This document shows positions 25,313-33,733 of a stretch of DNA of 64,000 nt, in pieces. How positions within the stretch are numbered: the stretch's first letter is position 1; each line of letters opens with the position of its first letter. A program made the translations under genes and the position numbers. The stretch covers positions 457,302 through 521,301 of the forward strand of contig NZ_LCZJ02000019.1 in the NCBI RefSeq assembly GCF_001012825.1, read 5' to 3'. The stretch comes from Paenibacillus etheri. Its GTDB lineage: Bacteria > Bacillota > Bacilli > Paenibacillales > Paenibacillaceae. The notes under the pieces are model-generated. The model was not told where the DNA came from, did not search any database, and saw only the letters and a program-made list of their open reading frames with translations.

Positions 25313-25377
25313 ATAACTCCCCCATCCCCCTCCGGTGTATGAATCAACGAAACCGAAAATCAATTGAAATCAGACTA

Positions 25378-27825
25378 TCAGCTAAAGTGACTAATGTCGA
25401 TCTCCTTATAAAAAGAACCTGCATCTGTCAGCAGCACTTCATGATTTGGCAGGATAATTGTAATTACCGTACTGGCTGGCCAAGTAGCCTCCATGTAGAA
25501 GTTTTTCATATCCGCTTCTGAACGGATTTCCCACTTTACATGTATTAGGCCCAGACTTGTGCTTACGGTTCCACTGGCCTGTTGCAGTTCGCCGCAATGT
25601 GGCTTTATGGTTATTCCCTCTATCCCTTGCCGGACACCCAATATCCCTCTTGTGAACTCAGTGATCGGTAGAGCACTCCAAGCGTGACAGTCACTTCTGG
25701 TTCCAACAGAGTCCATTTCGGGGAGTGTAGTGAGGTTCAAATCGAGCTGCTTCACCCAACGTGCCCATAGTCCGAAGGAGCGGTCATACAATCCGCAATG
25801 CTCCAGCGCGCGGAATAAATAGTAGCTCATTGGTAGTGAAAGCTTAGCCAGCGATGTGTCTGTCAACGTTGCTTCTAACAAGGCCGCCCCCTCTACAGCA
25901 TCTACCGTACCAGCTAAAACCGCCCACACCTGCGTATGCTGGCTCAGCTGCGTTTCCGCTGTTGCCGCAGGACTGTCGCGGAACATCAGACTGTTCGTTT
26001 GGCGACAGCATTCCAGTACCGCTGTGTTGACCGCGGCTTTGCGCTGACGCAATTCTATTGCAATCTGCGTCCACCCGCTGGCGGCAAGCAATTCAGCCGC
26101 TTGCTCCAACGCGGCCGCATACATCAAGCTAAGCACGGTTGCAGGTGCAGCTTCCGTACAGTCTGGTGCTCCAAGCGGCCATTCTTCCACCCAGTCAAAA
26201 TAATTCCAATATTGGCGAGGGGTTCTGTCCACCAGACCTTGTGGTGTCTTTCGCTGATCGAACCAGTCCAATACGGATAGAAGTTGTACTCGGTATCGAT
26301 TTACCAGTGCCAGATCACCAAAGGATCTGTAGTGGTCATGAATCATCCCGATCCAATATAAGGAGAAGGAGGGGATGACCTGTGGCAGCACGGAGGGGTA
26401 GCGACTTTGCAACATGCCGTTTGGCAGCTGCGAAGCCCTATAATCTTCCATTGCCCTCCGTGCCAATCGGTCGTCCCCAGACAACAGGTACGTAAACTCC
26501 ATCATCAGTTTGGTATCCATAGTATATTGCAACTGTTCATAATACGGCGTATCCTCGTAGGTCTCATGCATGCAGCGTTGTAGTGTTCGTACACTCAGTT
26601 CCCATAGCTGGTTATAACGTTCATCGGAGCAGTTAAAGCTTCCTTCCGGCAGCAGCGGATACCCGGTCTCCCGATAACTGAAGCCGGATATCGTCAAAGG
26701 TTCGGCTCCAGTGTGCACCTCCAGCCGGACATACCGGAAGGTACGAAACCAGAATGGCTCATAGCTTTCCATCTGCACCGAGGTGCCATAACCGGCTGGA
26801 TGGTAGCTGTCATATCCGCCTCTTAACACATGCTCCCGCATATCATCGCGGACAGCTTTGCGACGAATCTCATCATTCCCCGTCTCTTCTTCGTAGCACT
26901 CGGCGTACAACAGGGTGATCCGACTACCTTTACCCCCAAGGAACTTAAGCTGCGGATAACCTGTGATTAGCTCACCTGCATCCAGCTCCAGCCAGAGTTG
27001 CTGCCCCGCTTCCACGTGTATTCCTTCTAATGGCGACGAAGCCCTACCAGCTTCATTCCGCAGCTCCAAACTATGTCCGTTTTCAAATAGGGCCTCCCCT
27101 TCACCGCTGCTGCTGCGCATCAGCTTCAGGAAAAGTTGCTCCCGCTCATACAGCAGCGGAATCGGTCGCTCGGCCAATTGCCAGGGGGTTAATTGTCCAT
27201 AATCATCCCGTACCGGCTGTACAGTCTCTGCGGCTAGCCAGGCGCTGTCGTCATATTCCGGCAGTGTCCAATCCAGCAGCACCAAGTCCCCCTCCACCTC
27301 TTCCAATCCGCCCATCCAGCGCATAATCGGAAACGGCTGAAGTCGGTAGCTGTGGTCCCTAATGCTTTTCCATGAGGTATCCGTATTCAGTTCCTGCACA
27401 AGCTGACTTCCTTCTGCAACTTCCGCTTCCACGAGCAGGCCCCCTTTTTGCGAACGCCAGATGGATAGAGGTCCGTCTTCACCCAGCTCAAATGGCGAAG
27501 TTCCTGCATAATGAACTACCATAACAGCAATCACATTTATACCTGGTTGCAGAAAGTCGTCCAAACTGAATTCCTCATAATACTGCACATGGCCATGACC
27601 CTTGCAGGGACCGGCCCATAAACGCTGTCCATTAACGAAGAGTCTGTAGCGACTGTCAGCTGTAATGGCCAAATTCAGACTGTAGGCCTTCCCGGCTCCA
27701 GCTGGCAGCTCAAACACTTTGCGAAAATACACTCGTTCGTGTTGCTGCTCCCTATCCGCTGTTCCTTGCTCCTTCTGCGGCCAGATCCATTGCGCGCTCC
27801 AGTCTCCCCATTCTTTTGCTGCCAT
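25378..27825 (-). CDS. GH78-type alpha-L-rhamnosidase, intracellular
   Basis: 815 residues from the ATG at 27825; a GTG three codons earlier is too close to the ribosome site. N-terminal beta domains contain AQWIWPQ and SLNLAITADSRYRLFVNG. The (alpha/alpha)6 barrel begins near CMHETYEDTPYYEQLQY, which corresponds to the family's general-acid region (the glutamate of YYEQLQY), and includes MIHDHYRSFGD and SDCHAWSALPITEF with a conserved late His. The C-terminal beta domain has GITIKPHCG. GH78 enzymes release alpha-L-rhamnose; divergent members with this DTPYYE signature are not all tested. No signal peptide. It follows the ABC importer genes, so its substrate probably enters through them. Confidence 0.8.
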   Translation of the reverse strand: MAAKEWGDWSAQWIWPQKEQGTADREQQHERVYFRKVFELPAGAGKAYSLNLAITADSRYRLFVNGQRLWAGPCKGHGHVQYYEEFSLDDFLQPGINVIAVMVVHYAGTSPFELGEDGPLSIWRSQKGGLLVEAEVAEGSQLVQELNTDTSWKSIRDHSYRLQPFPIMRWMGGLEEVEGDLVLLDWTLPEYDDSAWLAAETVQPVRDDYGQLTPWQLAERPIPLLYEREQLFLKLMRSSSGEGEALFENGHSLELRNEAGRASSPLEGIHVEAGQQLWLELDAGELITGYPQLKFLGGKGSRITLLYAECYEEETGNDEIRRKAVRDDMREHVLRGGYDSYHPAGYGTSVQMESYEPFWFRTFRYVRLEVHTGAEPLTISGFSYRETGYPLLPEGSFNCSDERYNQLWELSVRTLQRCMHETYEDTPYYEQLQYTMDTKLMMEFTYLLSGDDRLARRAMEDYRASQLPNGMLQSRYPSVLPQVIPSFSLYWIGMIHDHYRSFGDLALVNRYRVQLLSVLDWFDQRKTPQGLVDRTPRQYWNYFDWVEEWPLGAPDCTEAAPATVLSLMYAAALEQAAELLAASGWTQIAIELRQRKAAVNTAVLECCRQTNSLMFRDSPAATAETQLSQHTQVWAVLAGTVDAVEGAALLEATLTDTSLAKLSLPMSYYLFRALEHCGLYDRSFGLWARWVKQLDLNLTTLPEMDSVGTRSDCHAWSALPITEFTRGILGVRQGIEGITIKPHCGELQQASGTVSTSLGLIHVKWEIRSEADMKNFYMEATWPASTVITIILPNHEVLLTDAGSFYKEIDISHFS

Positions 27826-27875
27826 ATGATGCACATCTCCTTCATCCCTTATAGTAGATTTGGCAATCTACGCAG

Positions 27876-27916
27876 AAACGGCATCGCCGCCCTTCAGAAG
27901 GACGACGCCGCCGTTT
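27876..27916 (-). other. GC-rich intergenic hairpin between binding protein and GH78
   Basis: A 19-bp near-perfect stem of AAACGGCATCGCCGCCCTT with AAGGACGACGCCGCCGTTT, without a following T-run. It resembles hairpins that protect upstream mRNA and keep binding-protein expression above that of downstream genes. Confidence 0.55.
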
Positions 27917-27924
27917 GACTGTGT

Positions 27925-29352
27925 TTATTTCACCTTGTCTAGATAATCACGTTGGAATTCTTCAGCAGCCTTAGTCAAAATCTCCAGTGGATCTGCGTTT
28001 TTGTCCGTTAGGACGGTTTGCAGTACAATATCCAGCTTCTGGTACAATTCCTGAGCGTTGACTGGCTCTTCTGCCCGCATGCCTTTGCTGCCGTTGTCCA
28101 TATAATCACGGAACAGATCCAGGTTTACATTGTTGTATTTGTCGAGAATCTTCTGTTCTTCACCAATCCGTTTCTCATCTGTCCAAATCCGCAGTCCGTA
28201 AGGGCCTACGATCAGCCCCTGATCACTCAGCGTCTTTTTCTCGATATCCCAGCCAGTCAATGCCTCTTCTGAGGATTCCGGTGTGAAGCCGTAGGTTTTT
28301 AGCCATTTGAATCCAGCATCAATCTGCTCAGGTGTTACATTAGGCGAGAACATATATAGACCACCGCCGAGCAGAGTTACAGGCTTTCCGATCGGTCCGA
28401 CTGGAAGCGCGGACATTGCCACATTGTCTTTAGACATTTTGGTCTGCTGCTGGATGACTGGAGACCAGTCATTCGTGCCGAAGCTCATAGCGACTTGATC
28501 GGTGCCGAACAAGCGGAACATGTCATTCGTAACATCCACCAGATTATTGTCCGGCAGAACGTCATATTTCCATTTCAAGTCCTTCACATATTGCAGTGCT
28601 GCCGCCGCTTCTGGAGAATTGAACACCGCTTGCCATTTGCCATCTACCTGTTTTTCGAATTCCGCGCCGTAAGCCCAGGCAATATTCATGAACATCCAAC
28701 CGCCCTGGCCACTTTTTGTTGGTAGGAACATTCCTGCCTTACCAGTCTTTTGCTTGATGATCTGCGCGGTTTCTGCCAGCTCATCATATGTCTTAGGGAA
28801 CTTTGGTATGCCTTTATCGTCCAACAGACCAGCTTCCTTGAAGAGATTCATATTGTAGAGCATGCCGATGACGTATCCATCCTTCGGAATCCCGTAATAT
28901 TTTCCTTCTTTGGTAACCATCTTAAGCAGATCTGGATTGATCGCCTGATCATAGCCATATTTTTTCATCGTATCTGTTATATCAGCTGCGTAATTTGCCT
29001 TGATAATTTTGCTTGTTTCTGTAAAAAAGGTTTCGTATACCGTAGGAAGCTGACCGCTGGCCGCTTTAGGCAGGAAAGAGCTGACGTCATAACCCCATTC
29101 ATCCTTGTCCACAATAATATCCGGAAAATTAGCTTTCATCTTCGCCATAACCTGCTCATACTGGGCGATTTTGGCTTCCTCGTTCGGCTTCGGCCAGTTG
29201 CTGACCTTGATCGTCACCTGTTTGTTGCTCGCTTCCTCCGTATTCCCTCCGGCGTTCTCTTCTTTGGAACCTCCGCAGCCAGCCAGACCTGCTGTAAGAA
29301 GCAGCGTTAGCGCTAGTGTAGCTGTAATTTTTTTGGTGTGTTCGATTCTCAA
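27925..29352 (-). CDS. Sugar ABC transporter substrate-binding lipoprotein
   Basis: 475 residues from the TTG at 29352, which follows AGGGGGAATAACA; longer in-frame starts lack a ribosome site. The signal ends with lipobox GLAGCGGS. The mature protein is a family 1 extracellular binding protein: TIKVSNWPKPNEEAKIAQYE, YDELAETAQIIKQKTGKAG and WAYGAEFEKQVDG are typical of the oligosaccharide group. It lies after the two permease genes but has its own promoter signals: motif site C and a cre-like box are in the 141-base gap. No ATPase gene is present here, as usual for Bacillota where a shared MsmX-type ATPase serves such importers. Confidence 0.9.
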   Translation of the reverse strand: MRIEHTKKITATLALTLLLTAGLAGCGGSKEENAGGNTEEASNKQVTIKVSNWPKPNEEAKIAQYEQVMAKMKANFPDIIVDKDEWGYDVSSFLPKAASGQLPTVYETFFTETSKIIKANYAADITDTMKKYGYDQAINPDLLKMVTKEGKYYGIPKDGYVIGMLYNMNLFKEAGLLDDKGIPKFPKTYDELAETAQIIKQKTGKAGMFLPTKSGQGGWMFMNIAWAYGAEFEKQVDGKWQAVFNSPEAAAALQYVKDLKWKYDVLPDNNLVDVTNDMFRLFGTDQVAMSFGTNDWSPVIQQQTKMSKDNVAMSALPVGPIGKPVTLLGGGLYMFSPNVTPEQIDAGFKWLKTYGFTPESSEEALTGWDIEKKTLSDQGLIVGPYGLRIWTDEKRIGEEQKILDKYNNVNLDLFRDYMDNGSKGMRAEEPVNAQELYQKLDIVLQTVLTDKNADPLEILTKAAEEFQRDYLDKVK

Positions 29353-29396
29353 TGTTATTCCCCCTAGTCTTATTGTTAAAGCATTCTTCACAACAT

Positions 29397-29410
29397 GTAA
29401 AGCGCTTTCT
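29397..29410 (-). promoter_or_regulatory. cre-like box upstream of binding-protein gene
   Basis: Core AAAGCGCTTTC with 11 of 14 cre matches, 45 bases before the TTG start and between it and motif site C. Confidence 0.45.
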
Positions 29411-29465
29411 TTTGAATCTGAAATCATCTTACCACGCACCTTCTGCAGCACCCTACGGGTCAAAA

Positions 29466-29483
29466 CTGTGAAATGGTTTGTGA
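29466..29483 (-). promoter_or_regulatory. Glycan-regulon motif, site C
   Basis: CTGTGAAATGGTTTGTGA on the plus strand, 114 bases from the binding-protein start and just upstream of the end of the permease gene. Confidence 0.55.
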
Positions 29484-29493
29484 TCGGGTGATG

Positions 29494-30378
29494 TTAACCT
29501 TTAATACTGCCGCCTAACGATTGCCCGTTCATAATGTACTTTTGGAAAAAGATAAACAGGATAATCGGCGGCAGGATCGCAAACGTCAGCGCAATAAACT
29601 GAATGTCCTGCGGCAAAGTCGCCTTCAGATTATAGATGGCCACAATGACAGACCAGGTCGATTTATCCTTCAGCACCATAAAGGGCCAGAAAAAGTCCTG
29701 CCAGACACTGTTCATCGTTAATATCGTAATCGTGGCCATAACCGGTCCACTTAGCGGGAGGATCACCCGGATAAAAATGCCGATGGTGCTTGCTCCATCA
29801 ATTTTGGCTGCTTCCAGCAGCGCCAGTGGGATGGTGTCAAAAAAGTTCTTGAAGATCAGAATTACCACCGGATTCACGGCAGCCATAAACCACATTGGCC
29901 AGTAGGTATTGGTCAGATTCAAGTGCAGCAGTGGAAAATCAATCAGGTTTTTGAACAGCGGTACCATACCGACTGTATTCGGAACCATCATGGTCCACAC
30001 GATCAGGGCAAACAGCAGTGCACTCCCTCGCGGCTTCAGCTTGGAAAAGAAATATCCAGCCAGCCCGTTAAACGTAAGGCAGAAGATTACTGAGCCGGCG
30101 GCCAGGTAAGCTGTATTCAGATAATAACTGAGAAAGTCAAATTCCTGCCAGGTCTCCCATAGCTTGCCAACATTGAACGAGCGGGGAATCAAGGTTGGCG
30201 GGATCGCATAAAACTCTTTGATGTCTTTAAGACTTGAGACCATAATCCAGACCGGAGGCAGAATACAGACAGCGGCAAGCACAATCATCAGAATGAACAT
30301 GCACCAATACAGCACGCGCACCCAAGGTGACCTGTATTCTATATTGCCGATAATGCCAAATGCTTCTTTTGTTTTCAT
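29494..30378 (-). CDS. Carbohydrate ABC transporter permease (MalG-like)
   Basis: 294 residues with six membrane segments, starting with VLYWCMFILMIVLAAVCILP and ending near FAILPPIILFIFFQKYIMNG. The cytoplasmic coupling loop EAAKIDGASTIGIFIRVILP contains the EAA motif (EAAxxDGA-x8-I-x-LP) that docks the ATPase. The C-terminal GGSIKG is typical of this group. It lies 5 bases after the MalF-like gene, so they are coupled. Together they form the membrane channel for the binding protein downstream. Confidence 0.9.
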   Translation of the reverse strand: MKTKEAFGIIGNIEYRSPWVRVLYWCMFILMIVLAAVCILPPVWIMVSSLKDIKEFYAIPPTLIPRSFNVGKLWETWQEFDFLSYYLNTAYLAAGSVIFCLTFNGLAGYFFSKLKPRGSALLFALIVWTMMVPNTVGMVPLFKNLIDFPLLHLNLTNTYWPMWFMAAVNPVVILIFKNFFDTIPLALLEAAKIDGASTIGIFIRVILPLSGPVMATITILTMNSVWQDFFWPFMVLKDKSTWSVIVAIYNLKATLPQDIQFIALTFAILPPIILFIFFQKYIMNGQSLGGSIKG

Positions 30379-30383
30379 AGCTT

Positions 30384-31316
30384 CTACTCCCTGTTCAATT
30401 TCTTATCCAGCCGGAAATAAATAATAGTAAGCACCATCAGGACAAGGAAAGTAATAACCCCCAGCGCCATGGAATGCCCTGCTTCAAAACTTCGGAACGC
30501 ATAATAATAGCTTTGCAGCATCAAGGTCATTGAGGCATTGTTCGGTCCACCCTCAGTCATTACTAGGGGTTCATTGAAGATCTGAAATACACCGCTGATC
30601 TGCAAAATCATCATCAGTCCGATCATGCTAGAAATTTGCGGAACAGTGATGCTTTTAAATCTCCGCCATACATTCGCACCATCGATAGAAGCCGCTTCAT
30701 ACAGATCATGATTTATGCTTTGCAGACTGGCTAGATAGAGCAGCACTGTTCCCCCAAAATTCCGCCAGGTTATCGTGAAAATAATCAGCATAATCGTCAT
30801 GTCCGGGTCCTGAAGCCACTGCTGCACCGGGAATCCCAGAGCGCTCAGCATAATATTCAGTACGCCGCCCTTTCCAGGCTCAAACAGAAACATCCATAAC
30901 ATCGAGGCAGCTATACCGGGAACCATGCTCGGAAAAAAGACCGAAAAGCGAAAAAATGATTTCCCATGCCTGAGTTCATTGATGACAACTGCGACTATAA
31001 TGGGTACAGCAAACCCGATTAGCAGAGACCAGAATACATACACAAAAGAGTTAGTAAGTGTCTGCTGAAACGCTGAGTTCTGTATCACATCCTTGTAATT
31101 CTGAAATCCGGCAAAACTCACGGCATTATAGCCCTCTGTATTGTAAAAAGAGAGCACAATGCCCTCGACGAGCGGCTGCCAGGAAAAAAAGAAAAAGGCA
31201 AACAGCGTGGGGACAATTAATATCCAAGATGACCAATCTCTAAATAGACGCCGCACAGGATAACCTTTCTTTTTCTTTGTCATTAAAGGATTTAGTTCAG
31301 TGGTTTTTCCAATCAT
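30384..31316 (-). CDS. Carbohydrate ABC transporter permease (MalF-like)
   Basis: 310 residues, six membrane segments; the first is SSWILIVPTLFAFFFFSW. The EAA loop reads YEAASIDGANVWRRFKSITVP. The start ATG follows AAGGACAGGAGT. It is the first gene of the importer operon and is preceded by motif site D (110 bases upstream) and a cre-like box. A terminator closes the hydrolase gene before it, so this is a separate transcript from the GH2 operon. Confidence 0.9.
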   Translation of the reverse strand: MIGKTTELNPLMTKKKKGYPVRRLFRDWSSWILIVPTLFAFFFFSWQPLVEGIVLSFYNTEGYNAVSFAGFQNYKDVIQNSAFQQTLTNSFVYVFWSLLIGFAVPIIVAVVINELRHGKSFFRFSVFFPSMVPGIAASMLWMFLFEPGKGGVLNIMLSALGFPVQQWLQDPDMTIMLIIFTITWRNFGGTVLLYLASLQSINHDLYEAASIDGANVWRRFKSITVPQISSMIGLMMILQISGVFQIFNEPLVMTEGGPNNASMTLMLQSYYYAFRSFEAGHSMALGVITFLVLMVLTIIYFRLDKKLNRE

Positions 31317-31387
31317 ACTCCTGTCCTTCCTTCCTCCCGAAGCTAAGATTCACTCCAGTCAGGCGTTTTATAGTTGTTATACTTAAA

Positions 31388-31401
31388 TGATAGCGCTTCC
31401 T
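31388..31401 (-). promoter_or_regulatory. cre-like box upstream of importer operon
   Basis: TGATAGCGCTTCCT, 11 of 14 cre matches, 72 bases before the MalF-like start and between it and site D. Confidence 0.4.
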
Positions 31402-31425
31402 ACAAAAACTCGAAATCCGGTAACC

Positions 31426-31443
31426 CTGCGAAAGCGTTTGTAA
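31426..31443 (-). promoter_or_regulatory. Glycan-regulon motif, site D
   Basis: CTGCGAAAGCGTTTGTAA on the plus strand, preceded by TAACC as at site E. It lies 110 bases from the MalF-like start. Confidence 0.55.
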
Positions 31444-31562
31444 AGCTACTTATTTTGCCGGCAAGCATAAACGCCTTCGGCGAACTTATAAGGACGGCAA
31501 GCGTTGATGCGAGAGATATAAGAGATAGAGTATGGTAGGAAACTTATACATTCTTATCTTTC

Positions 31563-31600
31563 AAAAAAAAGCGATGTACGCACCGAAATGGTCGTACACC
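31563..31600 (-). terminator. Terminator after alpha/beta hydrolase gene
   Basis: Minus strand TGTACG and CGTACA pair around a loop that can extend the stem, followed by a run of eight T. It lies 28 bases past the stop. The interval 31444-31562 shows no gene. Confidence 0.65.
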
Positions 31601-31627
31601 ACTTATGTTCATGTTATGACGTTTTGT

Positions 31628-33733
31628 TTAGGCCTCACTTAGCCCTGAGCTAATGCATAGGACGGCTGCTTCCGCTCGAAATGCTTCGCTCGCCGGATTG
31701 GGCTGTTCCTCCAAAATGCGGAGCACCGCTTGCGGCTCCACGTCGGGCTGCGGCACACGGGATGGTGATACTACGTTCCAGTCCTGTTCACCCCTGAGTC
31801 TGTAAGACAGCTCATAGAGATAATAACCTGCATGCTGCCCATCAGCGAGTATACTCACCCCGTCCTGCCATGAGCAGAGTTCTAGCCGATGCTGTTTGTC
31901 AGGCAAGACGCCAAGCGCGAGTGTAACGCACTCATTCCGAACTACCTGTTGTTTCTGCTCCCAAGCCTGCTGATCCAAGCTTCCCAGCTCCAAGCGGTAT
32001 TCCATTCCTGGTTCCCCATACAGTGTCCATGCCACCGGAGTGTCTATGGCTACGAACTTCGGTGCCTCCAAAAAAACAGGCTGATGGATCGGCACAAAAC
32101 GTTCCGTCTGCTCCCACTCGCCCGCAGCTGGACTACGTCTGCGATAATGCACCGTCCCCGTGAATTCAAGCTCCTGTTCCTGTAGAAGAGCTTTTAGACA
32201 TAGAGTCGCCTGCTCGTAAAGATCCGTGCAATTGTTATGCCCGAAGCGGTAGCCGATCTCATGGCGAAGTGGAATGCCACGACTCCGGACCAAGGCCGCG
32301 AAGGCAAAGCTGAAGCGGCTGAGGGTAAAGGCATCATGCGTGCCGTGGTTTATCAGCAGTTTAGTGCCGCTCGCCTTAAGACCGTCTAGGAAGAAATCGG
32401 ATTCCAGTCCGGTCGTTTCCCGCAGACTTTCAGAGTCACTAACCCCCGTAAGTGTCTGTAGCAGAGTCTCGATACCTGATCTTCCGGTCTGTGGATGCCG
32501 CCAGTCCTTCTTCCAGATGTCCCGGTAACCGGTGTCCACCTCTGCCACATGCCAGATCAACGGGCAGGCCCCTTCCGCAAACTCACGGGTAAGCCCGTTC
32601 AGAATTAGCGGAGGTGCATAACACAATGTGTAGCGCACCCGGTACGGCAGCCGTAGAGGATTGCCTCCCGCCAGCAGAGCGGTCAGCCCACCGCGTGAGC
32701 CGCCCACGGCCACAACCTGCTCCGCATCACCGCCATAGCTATCTTGGCCTCTGGCAATTGCAGCTGCGATGCCGGCATAAATGGAGCCCTGCAGGGAGCG
32801 GCTGCCGATGTAACCTCCGCCGTTCCAGAGAATACCAACAACACCTTTGCCCGTGCTGGCAAGAGTCTTGCCGATGATTTCCAGAAATGAGGGGCCTACA
32901 GTGCTGAAGGTATTTTCATTGGCATCATAATAACCGTTGAACAACAGCGGATATCCCTTAACGTTTTCGGCACTCCAATAGGGTGGCAGAATATAGGAAG
33001 CAAGGCTATGTTGCCTGTTCTCCGTAACCAACAGACTTCCACTGATGAGCTGAAATACAGGAGCATCATTTAACGATGCCCCACCGCCTGTGGATTCATT
33101 GCGGAAGACCACCGGATACCCGAAGGTCTTGAGCATACGATCGCTCAAGGAGCTGGCAACTAAATCATCTACTGCATAGAGACTGTAGCAGTCACCAATA
33201 TAGTGTTCAAATTGCGGGGTTTTAAGTGCTTTATCCCCTTCGTTACTGCCGAACAACTGATAATCTTCGGTATTGTATACATAAGGGCTATCTGGATCGT
33301 TGTTATAGAGCCGTACATGCTCAGCTACAACCTTCTCTCCAGCTTCGTCCATCCGCAGAGTCCCGATGCCGTCTGTCCCGCCATAGCTGAAACCACCTTT
33401 TCCTTCTGCCGCACTGTGATCCCAGTGTGACACTACAGGAAACATATTGGTCAAAAGCGGACTGACAAGCGTGAACACTCCTTCCTCTAAATTCTGACTT
33501 CCTTCCGCGTTCTCAGCCTCGACTGTATCCTCACGCAGGGTTGACCATGCGGCTTTCTGGTAAGTTACTTCACCGCTCCGCAAGCAGGCCAGCCGAAGTT
33601 CTGCGTTGTGCAATTTTAAGTAATCGGCCACAGCCCTACTAACTGGTACAGAAATGGGATCAGATCCTCCACTCCGAATAAACCGACTTAGCGGAACGTA
33701 TTTCCCCGGTACAAAACACAATGATTTACTCAT
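31628..33733 (-). CDS. Large alpha/beta hydrolase of unknown specificity
   Basis: 701 residues from the ATG at 33733, which overlaps the GH2 stop codon as ATGAGTAA; a start six codons earlier is possible. The nucleophile elbow is VGGSRGGLTALLAGG (about residue 350), an acidic residue lies in LINHGTHDAF, and a histidine in YRFGHNNCT completes a plausible Ser-Asp-His triad, as in prolyl-oligopeptidase or esterase folds. The C-terminal 200 residues are beta-rich (TPVAWTLYGEPGMEYRLELG). No signal peptide. Coupling to a beta-mannosidase-like GH2 suggests an intracellular deacylase that removes esters from imported glycan, but that is inference; I do not recognise the family. Confidence 0.65.
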   Translation of the reverse strand: MSKSLCFVPGKYVPLSRFIRSGGSDPISVPVSRAVADYLKLHNAELRLACLRSGEVTYQKAAWSTLREDTVEAENAEGSQNLEEGVFTLVSPLLTNMFPVVSHWDHSAAEGKGGFSYGGTDGIGTLRMDEAGEKVVAEHVRLYNNDPDSPYVYNTEDYQLFGSNEGDKALKTPQFEHYIGDCYSLYAVDDLVASSLSDRMLKTFGYPVVFRNESTGGGASLNDAPVFQLISGSLLVTENRQHSLASYILPPYWSAENVKGYPLLFNGYYDANENTFSTVGPSFLEIIGKTLASTGKGVVGILWNGGGYIGSRSLQGSIYAGIAAAIARGQDSYGGDAEQVVAVGGSRGGLTALLAGGNPLRLPYRVRYTLCYAPPLILNGLTREFAEGACPLIWHVAEVDTGYRDIWKKDWRHPQTGRSGIETLLQTLTGVSDSESLRETTGLESDFFLDGLKASGTKLLINHGTHDAFTLSRFSFAFAALVRSRGIPLRHEIGYRFGHNNCTDLYEQATLCLKALLQEQELEFTGTVHYRRRSPAAGEWEQTERFVPIHQPVFLEAPKFVAIDTPVAWTLYGEPGMEYRLELGSLDQQAWEQKQQVVRNECVTLALGVLPDKQHRLELCSWQDGVSILADGQHAGYYLYELSYRLRGEQDWNVVSPSRVPQPDVEPQAVLRILEEQPNPASEAFRAEAAVLCISSGLSEA

